Of a stretch of DNA of 64,000 nt, positions 51,493 through 60,032 are shown piece by piece. The stretch is from Chlorella sp. KRBP. Taxonomy: Eukaryota > Chlorophyta > Trebouxiophyceae > Chlorellales > Chlorellaceae. The notes beneath the pieces were generated by a model. That model was not told the DNA's origin, made no database searches, and saw nothing but the letters and a program-made list of their open reading frames with translations. The translations under genes and the position numbers were made by a program. How positions within the stretch are numbered: position 1 is the first letter of the stretch; each line of letters begins with the position of its first letter. The stretch is from assembly GCA_004335735.1 (NCBI GenBank), contig QAXK01004965.1, positions 1 to 64,000 on the forward strand, in the 5' to 3' direction.

Positions 51493-52304
51493 CGGGGCGA
51501 GGGACCGGCCGCTCGGTGACGGGTGAGCGCGCGGGGCATCCCGAACTCCGTGGCGGTGCCGCTCGAGTGGAGGACGCTGTCCGGCGGGCGGCTCGCGAGC
51601 GCGGGGAAGCCGGCCGCCGCCAGGAGCTCGTCGTCGAGGTCGAGGAGCGTCGCGCGGCGCAGCGGCCACGGCTCGTGCCGGTTCGGGACCCACCGGGTGC
51701 GACCGAGCATCCGCGTGTGCAGGCCGTAGCGGGCCGTGAGGAAGTGCTCGAGCGGGCCGGGCTCGGTCAGCGGCTCGCCGACGTCGACGACCATCCGGCT
51801 CCGGGCGCCGCGCGGGCTCGGCCAGCGGCGCACGGACGTGTACTCCAGCCGCCGGCCGTCGCGGGCGCTGCGCATCCGGGCCCAGGTGTAGGGCGTGCCG
51901 AAGACGCCCCGCGCCGCGAGCGAGACGAGCAGGCGGGAGGCCTCGAGGGAGCCGAAGACCACACCCCGGCGACCGTCGTCGTCGACGGAGTAGAAGCGCA
52001 CGTTGGTCTCGAGGAAGGTGCCGAGCCACGGAACGGCCGGCCCGCGGCCGAACCCCGCGCCGACCATCCGGAACGGGATGAGCCCGACGTAGGTGGCGCC
52101 GTCGACGGTGTCCGGGCGGGTGCCGGTGGGCAGCAGCGGGGCGACGAGCGCGGGGTCGACCGCCCAGTGGACGAAGGTGATGTCGAGCCACTGCTGGCGC
52201 ATCGAGCGGGCTCCCGGCAGCGGCGGGGCGTTCGGGTCCGGGGCGGCGAGGAGGGCCGGGTCCACCGGGGTGAGGGGGTCGGTCACGTCATCGAGTCTCG
52301 GCAT
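51489..52304 (-). CDS. DUF2071 (YqjF-like) family protein
   Basis: The 271-residue protein shows MRQQWLDITFVHWAVDP, VAPLLPTGTRPDTVDGATYVGLIPFRM, FLETNVRFYSVDDDGRRGVVFGSLEASR and LEHFLTARYGLHTRM, the DUF2071 order, related to acetoacetate-decarboxylase folds. Function unknown. The gene upstream of the small membrane protein overlaps it by four bases. The ATG at 52304 is used; an internal GTG at 52286 is possible. Confidence 0.88.
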   Translation of the reverse strand: MPRLDDVTDPLTPVDPALLAAPDPNAPPLPGARSMRQQWLDITFVHWAVDPALVAPLLPTGTRPDTVDGATYVGLIPFRMVGAGFGRGPAVPWLGTFLETNVRFYSVDDDGRRGVVFGSLEASRLLVSLAARGVFGTPYTWARMRSARDGRRLEYTSVRRWPSPRGARSRMVVDVGEPLTEPGPLEHFLTARYGLHTRMLGRTRWVPNRHEPWPLRRATLLDLDDELLAAAGFPALASRPPDSVLHSSGTATEFGMPRALTRHRAAGPSPR

Positions 52305-52364
52305 CCCGGCGGCCGGTGCACCGGGCAGGTGACCGGTCTCACCCGGGGCTGTCGAACCCTGCGC

Positions 52365-52556
52365 TCACCGGGGGGCGGGGTGGCGCCGACGCAGCTCGCG
52401 GACGATGCCGGCCTGGCGCCGGGCGACCCGGCCCCGCTCGACGGGCGAGCCGGCGGCGAGCCCGTCGCGCAGCGCGTCCTCGGTGCCGGCCAGCTCGGCG
52501 ATGAGCTCGCGGACCGAACGTCCGTCGCGTGGCTCGACCGTCGTCGTCGTCGTCAT
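52365..52556 (-). CDS. Small hypothetical protein (63 residues)
   Basis: The product MTTTTTVEPRD... is highly charged and helical, with SVRELIAELAGTEDALRDG and ERGRVARRQAGIVRELRRR. It may bind nucleic acid or a partner protein. It starts at the ATG at 52556, fills the space between DUF2071 and glpD, and lies on the same strand as both, 59 bases after the glpD stop. Support is codon bias and a helical pattern only; no family is recognised. Confidence 0.55.
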   Translation of the reverse strand: MTTTTTVEPRDGRSVRELIAELAGTEDALRDGLAAGSPVERGRVARRQAGIVRELRRRHPAPR

Positions 52557-52615
52557 GGTGACCACCGTGGCGGGCGGGGTTCCGAGGGGCCTCGGAGGAT
52601 CCTGTGGGCTCGCTG

Positions 52616-54292
52616 TCAGGCGGTGGCGTCGTCGGCGTCGCGCACGGTGGTGCGGCGTGCGTGGTGCGAGCGGGCCCGCTTGCCGGCCCGGTAGTCCGCG
52701 AGGCGCTGCTCGGCGCGGTTGCCGAAGAGGATGCGGGCGACCTCCTCCAGCCCCTCGGAGCCCTCGATGTCCTCGTCGGGGACCACGAGGTCGATCTTGC
52801 TGCGCCGGCGCATGAAGTCGTCGAGGGTCACGACCATCTCGTGCTCCGCGGCGGTGTAGAGCTCTGCGCGCAGGTAGTCGGCCGAGCCCATGACGTCCTG
52901 GCCCATGCTCGGGTCGGCGCGGATCGCCTCGAGCAGGTCGAAGGCGCGGCGGCCGTAGCGGCGCCAGAGCCGGTCCGAGAGCGGTTCGAGCTCGGGCTTG
53001 TCGCGCAGGGCGTCCAAGCGCATCAGCCGGGCCTGCCGGTAGAACTCGGCGCGGGTCTGCGGGGCGGGCTCGCCGTACCAGTTGGCGAGGTCCTTCTCGA
53101 GCGGGATGCCGAGCGCCTCGACCTCCGCGGCGACCTCCTCGCCGACGTTGAGGCAGTCGGTGAGCTTGCCGCCGAGGACGGTGACGACGGCGCGGTGGTC
53201 GTCGCGCTCGATCTCGTGCTTGCGGGACAGCGAGGTCCAGTCGGCCTCGACGTGGTCGTCGTCGCTGCGCCGCACGACGAGGGGCCGCACCCCGCAGCGC
53301 TCGGCGATGATGTCGTCGGTGGTCAGCGGGCGGGGGAGGTCGAGCCGGGCGTTGATCTGGTCGAGGAGGAACCGGCGGTCCTCGTCGGTGACCTCGGAGT
53401 AGGGCGAGTCGACCCGCGTGTCGGTGGTGCCGATGACCGAGCGGTGGCCCATCGGGATGACGTAGAAGAGGCGCTGGGTGTCGTCGAAGAAGGCCAGCAC
53501 GCGGTCGTGCTGCACGGTGGTCAGCCGCGGGACGACCAGGTGGATGCCCTTGGAGCAGACGATGCGGTGGTCTGTGCGCAGCCCCCACGAGCTGTTGAGG
53601 TCGTCGACGAACGGGCCGGCCGCGTTGACGACGACCCGTGCGGCCGTGGTGATCTCGTCGCCGGAGTCGGTGTCGCGGAGCCGGCAGACCCACCGGTCGC
53701 CGATGCGGGTGGCCGAGACCAGCTCGACGTAGTTGGCGGCGGCCGCCCCCGCCTCGAGGGCGGAGCGGACGAAGGAGAAGACGAACCGCGAGTCGTTGTC
53801 GACGAGGTAGGCGTCGCGGTACTCGATGGCGCCGCGCACGTCGCGCGTGTCGATGGCCGGCTCCTGCTCCTTGACCGCCCGCTGGCCGTAGACGTGCGGT
53901 CGGTCGGTGCCGAACAGGCCGATGCCCCAGTAGGCCGTCGCCCCGAGCCCGGCGAACCAGGGGGCGTAGGGCGCCGACCGGCTGAGGGCGGCGAGGAACC
54001 CGATCTCGCGGATGTTGTCGGGGTAGGCCTTCATGAGGCGGTTCCGGCTGCGGCAGAGGCCGAAGACGAGGGGCAGCTCGTAGTTCTCGAGGTACTTGAA
54101 GCCGCCCCACACGAGGTTGGAGGACTCCTGGCTCGTGAAGCCGCCGAAGTCGCCGCGGTCGATGAGGGCCACCGAGGCGCCGCGCCCGGCCAGGGCGGCC
54201 GCGGAGACGGCGCCGTTGATGCCGGCGCCCACGACGAGGACGTCGAAGAGGCCGCCGTCGATCCGCTCGATGTTCGCCGACCGCAGGGTCAT
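52616..54292 (-). CDS. glpD: Glycerol-3-phosphate dehydrogenase (FAD-dependent)
   Basis: The 558-residue protein has the FAD loop VLVVGAGINGAVSAAALAGRG (landmark GAGINGA), GDFGGFTSQESSNLVWGGFKYL (landmark SSNLVWGG), VVNAAGPFVDDL, VIPMGHRSVIGTTDT and a C-terminal regulatory/helical domain, all typical of GlpD. It oxidises glycerol 3-phosphate to dihydroxyacetone phosphate at the membrane and feeds the quinone pool. ATG at 54292 starts the family N-terminus. It diverges from the arsR-type operon across 120 bases. Confidence 0.95.
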   Translation of the reverse strand: MTLRSANIERIDGGLFDVLVVGAGINGAVSAAALAGRGASVALIDRGDFGGFTSQESSNLVWGGFKYLENYELPLVFGLCRSRNRLMKAYPDNIREIGFLAALSRSAPYAPWFAGLGATAYWGIGLFGTDRPHVYGQRAVKEQEPAIDTRDVRGAIEYRDAYLVDNDSRFVFSFVRSALEAGAAAANYVELVSATRIGDRWVCRLRDTDSGDEITTAARVVVNAAGPFVDDLNSSWGLRTDHRIVCSKGIHLVVPRLTTVQHDRVLAFFDDTQRLFYVIPMGHRSVIGTTDTRVDSPYSEVTDEDRRFLLDQINARLDLPRPLTTDDIIAERCGVRPLVVRRSDDDHVEADWTSLSRKHEIERDDHRAVVTVLGGKLTDCLNVGEEVAAEVEALGIPLEKDLANWYGEPAPQTRAEFYRQARLMRLDALRDKPELEPLSDRLWRRYGRRAFDLLEAIRADPSMGQDVMGSADYLRAELYTAAEHEMVVTLDDFMRRRSKIDLVVPDEDIEGSEGLEEVARILFGNRAEQRLADYRAGKRARSHHARRTTVRDADDATA

Positions 54293-54378
54293 GGGGACAG
54301 CGTAGGCGTGCCCCGGCGGGTGCCGGTCGGGGTGCCCACGGCAGACGGTGGCGCGGGACGAGGCGTCGTGCGGATCGG

Positions 54379-54414
54379 GTGCATGTCCTTGCACATATAT
54401 ACGTGACGACGTAT
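54379..54414. promoter_or_regulatory. Operator/promoter region at the ArsR gene start
   Basis: Two inverted repeats lie here: GTGCA-N6-TGCAC at 54379-54394 and ATACGT-GACG-ACGTAT at 54399-54414. The second runs into the ATG of the ArsR gene at 54413. TATATA at 54396-54401 could be the -10 hexamer, placing the transcript start at or next to the ATG, so the mRNA may be leaderless and the operator would block it directly. The GTGCA site may serve the divergent glpD gene. Confidence 0.55.
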
Positions 54415-54769
54415 GTTGGGGCGCGTGGCACGCAGCCTGCAGGTCCTCGAGGTCATCGCCGACCCGACGCGGCGACGCATCCTCGACGCGGTGCGCACTG
54501 GCGAGCGCTCGGTGACCGAGATCGTCGACGCCGTCGGCATGCACCAGCCGGGGGTCTCCCGCCACCTGAGGGTCCTGCGCGACGCAGGGCTCGTCGAGGT
54601 CCGCCGGGAGGCCCAGCGCCGCCTCTACCGGCTGCGTGCCGAGCCCCTGCGCGAGCTCGACGAGTGGCTCGAGCCCTACCGCGCCGAGCTGGCGGGGCGC
54701 CTGGACTCCCTCGAGCGCCACCTCGAGCGCACCGCCCGACCCGTCCCCCCGAAGGAGCGATCCCCGTGA
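54413..54769 (+). CDS. ArsR family transcriptional regulator
   Basis: The 118-residue protein has a winged helix: VLEVIADPTRRRILDAVRTGERSVTEIVDAVGMHQPGVSRHLRVLRDAGLVEVRREAQRRLYRL, with landmarks ADPTRRRIL, QPGVSRHLRVL and RRLYRL. It lacks the ELCVCDL metal motif of ArsR/SmtB sensors, so metal sensing is not expected. Partner genes encode an AHSA1 protein and a DHFR-like protein, a common actinobacterial arrangement. Its stop overlaps the next start by four bases. A GTG at 54425 is an alternative start. Confidence 0.9.
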   Translation: MLGRVARSLQVLEVIADPTRRRILDAVRTGERSVTEIVDAVGMHQPGVSRHLRVLRDAGLVEVRREAQRRLYRLRAEPLRELDEWLEPYRAELAGRLDSLERHLERTARPVPPKERSP

Positions 54770-55305
54770 CCGAGGACCTCACCACCCGCTACGACGGCGT
54801 GCTGGAGCGCACCGCCGACGGCGGGGTCATCCGCTTCGAGCGCCACCTCGCCCACGACGTGCACGACGTCTGGGACGCCGTCACCGCCCCGGAGCGGCTG
54901 GCCGACTGGTGGCTGCCGTTCGCCGCCGACGTCTCCGTCGACCTCCGTGAGGGCGGCGAGATGGTCTTCACGGCGACCGAGGGCGAGGAGCCGGTCGTCA
55001 TGAGGTGCACGATCCTGCGCCTCGAGGCGCCGGTCCTGCTCGAGCACACGCACCCCGCACCCGGGTCGACCATGCGCTGGGAGCTCGAGCCCGCCGAGGG
55101 TGGCTGCATCCTCCGGCTGAGCCACGTGTTGCCCGACGTGCAGGAGGCGGTGGACACCCTGTATCTCGTCGGGCTGCAGACCTCGCTCGACCGGTTGCTG
55201 CCCAGCCTCGCCGGGCGGCCGGTGCCGTGGGACTGGGACGCCTTCGCGGCCGCGCAGGCCCACTACGCCGGGCTCGGCCTGGCGGCCCCGGTGGTCGCGT
55301 CGTGA
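54766..55305 (+). CDS. SRPBCC/AHSA1-like protein
   Basis: The 179-residue protein starts at GTG 54766, overlapping the ArsR stop by four bases. RFERHLAHDVHDVWDAVTAPERLADWWLPFAADV is typical of AHSA1 (activator of Hsp90 ATPase homologue 1)-like domains; landmarks are WDAVTAPERLADWW and LLEHTH. The fold binds hydrophobic ligands. Such genes often pair with ArsR regulators, and the role is likely tied to the regulator's signal. The DHFR-like gene overlaps its end by four bases. Confidence 0.88.
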   Translation: MTEDLTTRYDGVLERTADGGVIRFERHLAHDVHDVWDAVTAPERLADWWLPFAADVSVDLREGGEMVFTATEGEEPVVMRCTILRLEAPVLLEHTHPAPGSTMRWELEPAEGGCILRLSHVLPDVQEAVDTLYLVGLQTSLDRLLPSLAGRPVPWDWDAFAAAQAHYAGLGLAAPVVAS

Positions 55306-55958
55306 GCGCCCCGCGCGAGCAGCTGCTCCGGGTGCAGAACTTCATGCTCTCGACCGACGGCTTCGGCGCCGGTGAGGGGCAGAGCATCGAGCGGCCCTTC
55401 GGGCACGCCGACCCGTCGCGGCTGGCCTCGTGGGCGGGGGCGACGGCGAGCTGGCCGAACCGCACCGAGCCGGGCGGCAGCCGAGGGCTCGACGACTACT
55501 TCACGCGCGACTTCCACCACGGCATCGGCGCCGAGATCATGGGCCGCGGCAAGTTCGGGCCGCAGACCGGGCCGTGGGCCGACCACGAGTGGCAGGGCTG
55601 GTGGGGTGAGGAGCCACCCTTCCGCACACCCGTGTTCGTGCTGACGCACCACGTGCGGCCGTCGTTCTCGCTGTCGGACACGACGTTCCACTTCCTCGAC
55701 GCTTCGCCCGCCGAGGCGCTGCGCCAGGCCAAGGCGGCGGCCGGTGGGTTGGACGTCCGCCTGGGCGGGGGTGTGGCGACGGTGCTGGAGTTCCTCGAGG
55801 CGGACCTCGTGGACACGATGCACGTCGCCGTCGCGCCGGTGGAGATCGGTCGTGGTGGGCGGCTGTGGGAGTCGCCGAACGAGCTGGCGGACCGCTTCCA
55901 CCACGAGGTCGTCCCGAGCCCGAGTGGCGTCGTCCACCACCTCTTCTGGCGCCGCTGA
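55302..55958 (+). CDS. Dihydrofolate reductase (RibD C-domain)-like protein
   Basis: The 218-residue protein has NFMLSTDGFGAG at the start, IMGRGKFGPQTGPW, PVFVLTHH and LGGGVATVLEFLEADLVDTMHVAVAPVEIGRG (landmark GGGVATVLEFL), the pattern of DHFR-like/RibD C-terminal reductases. These bind NADPH, but the actual substrate is unknown. GTG at 55302 overlaps the AHSA1 stop by four bases, so three genes form a tightly coupled operon. Confidence 0.87.
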   Translation: MSAPREQLLRVQNFMLSTDGFGAGEGQSIERPFGHADPSRLASWAGATASWPNRTEPGGSRGLDDYFTRDFHHGIGAEIMGRGKFGPQTGPWADHEWQGWWGEEPPFRTPVFVLTHHVRPSFSLSDTTFHFLDASPAEALRQAKAAAGGLDVRLGGGVATVLEFLEADLVDTMHVAVAPVEIGRGGRLWESPNELADRFHHEVVPSPSGVVHHLFWRR

Positions 55959-55979
55959 GGCAGCCCCCGGCGGCCGGGC

Positions 55980-56479
55980 TCAGAAGGGCGGCGGGCCCTC
56001 CGCTCCGGGTGTGCGAGGCCGGCGGCGGTGGGCGTGGCGGGTCGCCGGCACGGTGAGGCGTGCGTGGGTGGGGTCGTGGAGGTCGACGCGGCAGGGGGGT
56101 CCCAGCCCGCTCCCGCCGTCGCCCGCGGAGCCGCCGTGGGCGGCCCGGCGCACCGCGTCCCGGACCCTCCGCTCGGCGGCGACGGAACCCAGGCACAGCA
56201 CCCCGGCGACCAGGGCCGGCGCATCGAGCGCCACGGCGCCCGACGCACCTCGGCGAGGGTGCCGTCCTCGGCCCACCCACCCTCGAGCGCCGCCAGCGCC
56301 ACGATGCTCGCGTCCTGCACGGCCGTCGCCTCGTTCACCAGCGCCTGCAGTGCGCCCAAGGCCTCGCACCACTCCTCGCGCGACCCCGCCGACGCACCGG
56401 GGGAGCGAAGCGCCGAGAGCGCCTCCCGGCCGACGCGCACGGCATCGAGGACGTCCCGCGGACCGGCTGTCGTGGCCAT
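55980..56479 (-). pseudogene. Degraded DUF222/13E12-repeat (HNH endonuclease family) gene
   Basis: The intact family is about 400-500 residues. Here the first 80 codons (MATTAGPRDVLDAVRVGREAL to EDGTLAEVRRAP) are followed by a frame change near 56235; the next frame continues VALDAPALVAGVLCLGSVAAERRVRDAVRRAA, which is the expected sequence. Soon after, the reading jumps to a short tail, RVDLHDPTHARLTVPATRH...PPPF, that resembles the usual C-terminus of the family. Most of the middle, including the HNH region, is missing. The gene has both a frameshift and a large internal deletion and is unlikely to be functional. Confidence 0.7.
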
Positions 56480-56708
56480 CGGCTCCCCCTCCCTTCGTGC
56501 CCCCATCCTCCTCGGCGCCACCGACACCCGACCTTCCTCCACAGGCCGGATCACGCTGTCGGGCAACCTTTTCGTCGCATTGTGGCCTCGTGAGTGGGAC
56601 AACCTGACGAAGCGAGCCGGGGCGATTTCGGCGCGCTTCGATGACTTCCGGGCCCCTCGCCGGTCAGACTCAGTGAGCACACCCACGCACCCACAGGAGG
56701 CAGCACCG

Positions 56709-56990
56709 ATGTCGTTCCAGGCCTACCTCGACACCATCGAGAAGAAGACCGGCAAGATCCCGCAGGAGCTCGTCGACGAGGCGCACGCCCGCGGCTTCGG
56801 TGCGGACACCAGGGCCGGCGAGATCGTCGCCTGGCTCGCCGACGAGTACGGCCTCGGCCGGGGCCACGCGATGGCCCTCGTCCACGTCGTGAAGAACGGC
56901 CCCGGCATCAGCGACAAGCACGTCGGCACTGCCGGCACCCACCGGGACGAGTCGGGCGTCCTGCGCCTCGACGGCCTCGCCAACCGCTGA
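56709..56990 (+). CDS. DUF4287 domain protein
   Basis: The 93-residue protein begins MSFQAYLDTIEKKTGKIPQE, then ADTRAGEIVAWLADEYGLGRGHAMALVHVVKNG, the pattern of DUF4287 (landmarks TGKIPQE and GLGRGHAMAL). Members are small helical proteins, often near DHFR-like or AHSA1 genes, with unknown function. CAGGAGGCAGC precedes the ATG at 56709. The next gene starts 16 bases after the stop. Confidence 0.9.
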   Translation: MSFQAYLDTIEKKTGKIPQELVDEAHARGFGADTRAGEIVAWLADEYGLGRGHAMALVHVVKNGPGISDKHVGTAGTHRDESGVLRLDGLANR

Positions 56991-57006
56991 CCCCCGAGGA
57001 GACCGG

Positions 57007-57558
57007 ATGCGCACCCTCGCGGTGACCCAGAACATCACCCTCGACGGCCGGATCGACATGATCGGCGACTGGTTCGACGACCAGGCGAGCGACCCGGGCC
57101 TGCGTGCCGAGAACGGGCGCCAGATGGCCGCCGCCGACGCCCTCCTCGTCGGTCGCGAGACCTTCGAGTCCTTCCGCGGCTACTGGAGCGACCTCGAGGA
57201 CGACACGACGGGTGTCAGCGACTACCTCAACCGGGTCGACAAGTACGTCGTCTCCTCCACCCTGGACGACCCGGGCTGGGACGGCGCGACGGTGCTCGGT
57301 GCGGACTGGCTCGAGCGCGTCGCGCAGCTGCGCGCGGGGGACGGCGGCGACATCGTGTGCACCGGGTCGGTGACCCTCGTCCACGCCCTGCTCGAGGCCG
57401 ACCTCGTCGACGAGCTCCGCCTGTTCCAGTACCCCGTCGTCCAGGGCGAGGGGCGCCGACTCTTCCCGGACGGCTGGACCTCCCGCACCCTCACGCTCGC
57501 CGAGGCCGAGGTGTACAGCACCGGCGGCGGCTACCAGCGGTGGGTCGTCACGCGTTGA
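57007..57558 (+). CDS. Dihydrofolate reductase (RibD C-domain)-like protein
   Basis: The 183-residue protein has AVTQNITLDGRIDM, ALLVGRETFESFRGYW, KYVVSSTLDDPGWDGATVL and GDIVCTGSVTLVHALLEADLVDELRLFQYPVVQGEGRRLF (landmark GEGRRLF), matching the DHFR-like/RibD C-terminal family. It is the second such gene in this region and follows DUF4287 in the same direction, so the pair is probably an operon. Substrate unknown. Confidence 0.88.
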   Translation: MRTLAVTQNITLDGRIDMIGDWFDDQASDPGLRAENGRQMAAADALLVGRETFESFRGYWSDLEDDTTGVSDYLNRVDKYVVSSTLDDPGWDGATVLGADWLERVAQLRAGDGGDIVCTGSVTLVHALLEADLVDELRLFQYPVVQGEGRRLFPDGWTSRTLTLAEAEVYSTGGGYQRWVVTR

Positions 57559-57592
57559 GCCGCAAGAGAACTGGCTCAGGAGCGCGCCACCG

Positions 57593-58489
57593 TCAGTCCG
57601 CGTGACCGCCCAGCTCCTCGCGCCACGAGTGCTGCGGCTCGTACCCGAGCATCCGCCGCGCCTTGTCGATGCAGAAGAACGTCTCGTGCTCGCCCATCTC
57701 GCGGCGCACCTCGACGCCGTCGTAGAACTGCTCGATCAGCTCGGGGGTGCTCGCCCGCACCGAGTGGTCGGCGTTGGCGATGTTGAAGACCTCGAAGCCG
57801 AGGCCGTCGGTGCGCAGGCCGCGCTCGATCGCCAGGGCCAGGTCGCGGACGTCGATGTAGGCGAAGATGTTCCGCCGCCGCCGCGCCGGGTCGTCGACGA
57901 AGCCGGGGAACGTCGAGGCGTACTCGTGCGGCTCGATGACGTTGTTGATCCGCAGCCCGTAGACGTCATGGCCGGTCCGGCGCTGCACCGACCGCGCGGT
58001 GACCTCGTTGACGACCTTGGACGTCGCGTAGGCGTCCTCGGGGACGGTGGGGTGCTCCTCGTCGACGGGCAGGTAGTCGGGCTTGCGCTCCCCACGGGCG
58101 AAGCAGATGCCGTACGTCGTCTCGGACGAGGCGAAGAGGACCTTGCGGATGCCGAGCACGGCCGCCGCCTCGAGGACGTTCCAGGTGGAGAGGACGTTGT
58201 TGGCGTACGTCGCGTTGTCGGCGCGCAGCAGGATGGCCGGGACCGCCGCGAGGTGGACGATCGCGTCGTAGGCCGGGGCCTCGGGCAGGTCGAGCTCGTC
58301 GAACGAGGCGGGCATCGCGAGGGCGGACAGGACCTGGCCGAGGTCGGTCAGGTCGACGTCGAGGTCGATGACGCCGTCGAGCCCCAGGGGCACGCGGTCG
58401 ATGTTCGTGACGGTGTGGCCCTGCTCGAGGAGGTACGGGACGACGTGCCGGCCGGCCTTGCCGCTGCCGCCGGTGAGGAAGATGCGCAT
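57593..58489 (-). CDS. NAD-dependent sugar epimerase/dehydratase-like protein
   Basis: The 298-residue extended-SDR protein has MRIFLTGGSGKAGRHV (GGxGxxG-like loop), VHLAAVPAILL, SSETTYG and YATSKVVNE with the catalytic Tyr and Lys. The insertion near ARRRRNIFAYIDVRDLALAIERGL is typical of nucleotide-sugar epimerases and related dehydrogenases. The exact sugar or substrate cannot be read. ATG at 58489 starts the Rossmann strand. It is convergent with the DHFR-like gene. Confidence 0.9.
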   Translation of the reverse strand: MRIFLTGGSGKAGRHVVPYLLEQGHTVTNIDRVPLGLDGVIDLDVDLTDLGQVLSALAMPASFDELDLPEAPAYDAIVHLAAVPAILLRADNATYANNVLSTWNVLEAAAVLGIRKVLFASSETTYGICFARGERKPDYLPVDEEHPTVPEDAYATSKVVNEVTARSVQRRTGHDVYGLRINNVIEPHEYASTFPGFVDDPARRRRNIFAYIDVRDLALAIERGLRTDGLGFEVFNIANADHSVRASTPELIEQFYDGVEVRREMGEHETFFCIDKARRMLGYEPQHSWREELGGHAD

Positions 58490-58538
58490 GCCGCCATCCT
58501 CACACCGACGCCGGGCCGCAGACGCCACGAGTGACCGC

Positions 58539-59453
58539 TCAGAACGAGAAGTGCACCCCGGTCAGCTCCTCGGATCGCTCCCAGAGCAGCCCGGCGAGGG
58601 TCTCGTCGCGGGCCCACTGCGAGCGCCTCGCCGGACCGACGGGGCCGCGGGTCTCGCCGATGCCCGTCGGGCCCGAGTAGGACCCCGGCTCGGCGACGGT
58701 CGCGGCGTAGACGATGCCCTCGGCGCCCTTCTCGGGGCCGGGGAAGAGCAGCTTCACGCCGAGCTGGCCGATGGTGCCGACGACGGGGATCGCCCCCATG
58801 CCGTCCTTGCTCGCGACGAGGTTGGTCGCCGAGACCCCGGGGTGGGCGGCGGTCGAGGTGAGGGCCCTGCCGGCCGCGGCGGCCCGGCGCTGCAGCTCCT
58901 GCGCGAAGAGCAGGTTGGCCAGCTTCGAGCGCCCGTAGGTGGTCTGCGGGTCGTAGCCCTCGCGCGGGTTGCCCTCGCACACCGCGCCGTCGCCGCGGTG
59001 GTGGGCGATCGAGGAGACGGTCGTGACGCGCGCGGCGGGGGCCTCGAGGAGCCGCGGCAGCAGCCGTCCGGTGAGCGCGAAGTGGCCGAGGTGGTTGGTG
59101 CCGAACTGCAGCTCGAAGCCGTCCTCGGTCTCGCGGTAGCGCGGCGGGGTCATGACGCCGGCGTTGTTGACGAGGAGGTCCAGCGGGCCCTCGAACCGGT
59201 CGGCGAAGGCCGCGACGGACGCCTGCGACGCGAGGTCGAGGGCCTCGACGCGCACCGCACCGGGCGCGCCGGTCCGGCGGATGCGCTGGGCGGCCTCCTC
59301 ACCGGCGCCGGTGTTCCGCACGGCGAGCACGACCTCGGCGCCGTGCCGGGCCAGCTCGCGCGCCTCGACCAGCCCGATGCCCGAGTTGGCGCCCGTGACG
59401 ACGGCCCGCTTCCCGGTGAGGTCGGGGATCTCGTCGTAGGTCCAGCGGCTCAT
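58539..59453 (-). CDS. Short-chain dehydrogenase (retinol dehydrogenase-like)
   Basis: The 304-residue SDR has VVTGANSGIGLVEARELARHGAEV, LDLLVNNAGVM, TTVSSIAHH and YGRSKLANLLFA with the catalytic Tyr-x3-Lys. HPGVSATNL after the active site is typical of the oxidoreductase/protochlorophyllide- or retinol-dehydrogenase-like group. The substrate is unknown. It lies 49 bases upstream of the epimerase-like gene in the same direction. Confidence 0.9.
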   Translation of the reverse strand: MSRWTYDEIPDLTGKRAVVTGANSGIGLVEARELARHGAEVVLAVRNTGAGEEAAQRIRRTGAPGAVRVEALDLASQASVAAFADRFEGPLDLLVNNAGVMTPPRYRETEDGFELQFGTNHLGHFALTGRLLPRLLEAPAARVTTVSSIAHHRGDGAVCEGNPREGYDPQTTYGRSKLANLLFAQELQRRAAAAGRALTSTAAHPGVSATNLVASKDGMGAIPVVGTIGQLGVKLLFPGPEKGAEGIVYAATVAEPGSYSGPTGIGETRGPVGPARRSQWARDETLAGLLWERSEELTGVHFSF

Positions 59454-59550
59454 GGGTACCTCTCGTGGTGCGGTCGGGTGGTGGCGGGGTCGCCATGCTC
59501 TCGTCCGGGGAACGAGTGGCACGCCGGGACCATTCCGACGGCCCGGATCG

Positions 59551-59961
59551 TCAGCGGCGGGTCAGGGCGACCACGGGGATGACGCGGGTGGTCTTCTGCT
59601 CGTAGGAACGGAACCCCTCGGACATCGCGGTGAACTTCTCCCACGCACGGTCACGGTCCTCGCCCTCGAGCACCGTGGCGCGCACGGCGACGGTGCCGTC
59701 GTCCGGCGTCTCGATCTCGGTGTCGGGGTGGGCCCGCAGGTTGTGGAACCAGTCCGGGTTGTCGGGGGCGCCGGCCTTCGAGGCGGCGACCAGCCAGGTG
59801 TCGTCGTCCTCGCGGACGGTGGCCAGCGGGGAGACCCGCTCGGTGCCGGACCGGGCGCCGGTGTGGTGCAGCAGGACGAGGCCACGGCCGAAGCCCATCG
59901 TCTCCACCGTTCCGCCGTTGCTGCGGAACTCGTCGATGATCTTCTGGTTCCAGTCGGACAT
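59551..59961 (-). CDS. Deazaflavin (F420)-dependent nitroreductase family protein
   Basis: The 136-residue protein has WNQKIIDEFRSNGGTVETMG, LVLLHHTGARSGTERVSPLA and WLVAASKAGAPDNPDWFHNLRAHPD, the Ddn-type beta-barrel of F420-dependent enzymes. In mycobacteria, relatives reduce quinones or nitro-compounds. The presence of F420 in this organism is implied but not shown here. ATG at 59961. Confidence 0.9.
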   Translation of the reverse strand: MSDWNQKIIDEFRSNGGTVETMGFGRGLVLLHHTGARSGTERVSPLATVREDDDTWLVAASKAGAPDNPDWFHNLRAHPDTEIETPDDGTVAVRATVLEGEDRDRAWEKFTAMSEGFRSYEQKTTRVIPVVALTRR

Positions 59962-60032
59962 GCGCTCGCCTCTCTCGTCGGGTGTGGGTCGTCCAACCCT
60001 GTCCCGTGGGGCCGTGTTCCGCCAGAGCCCGG

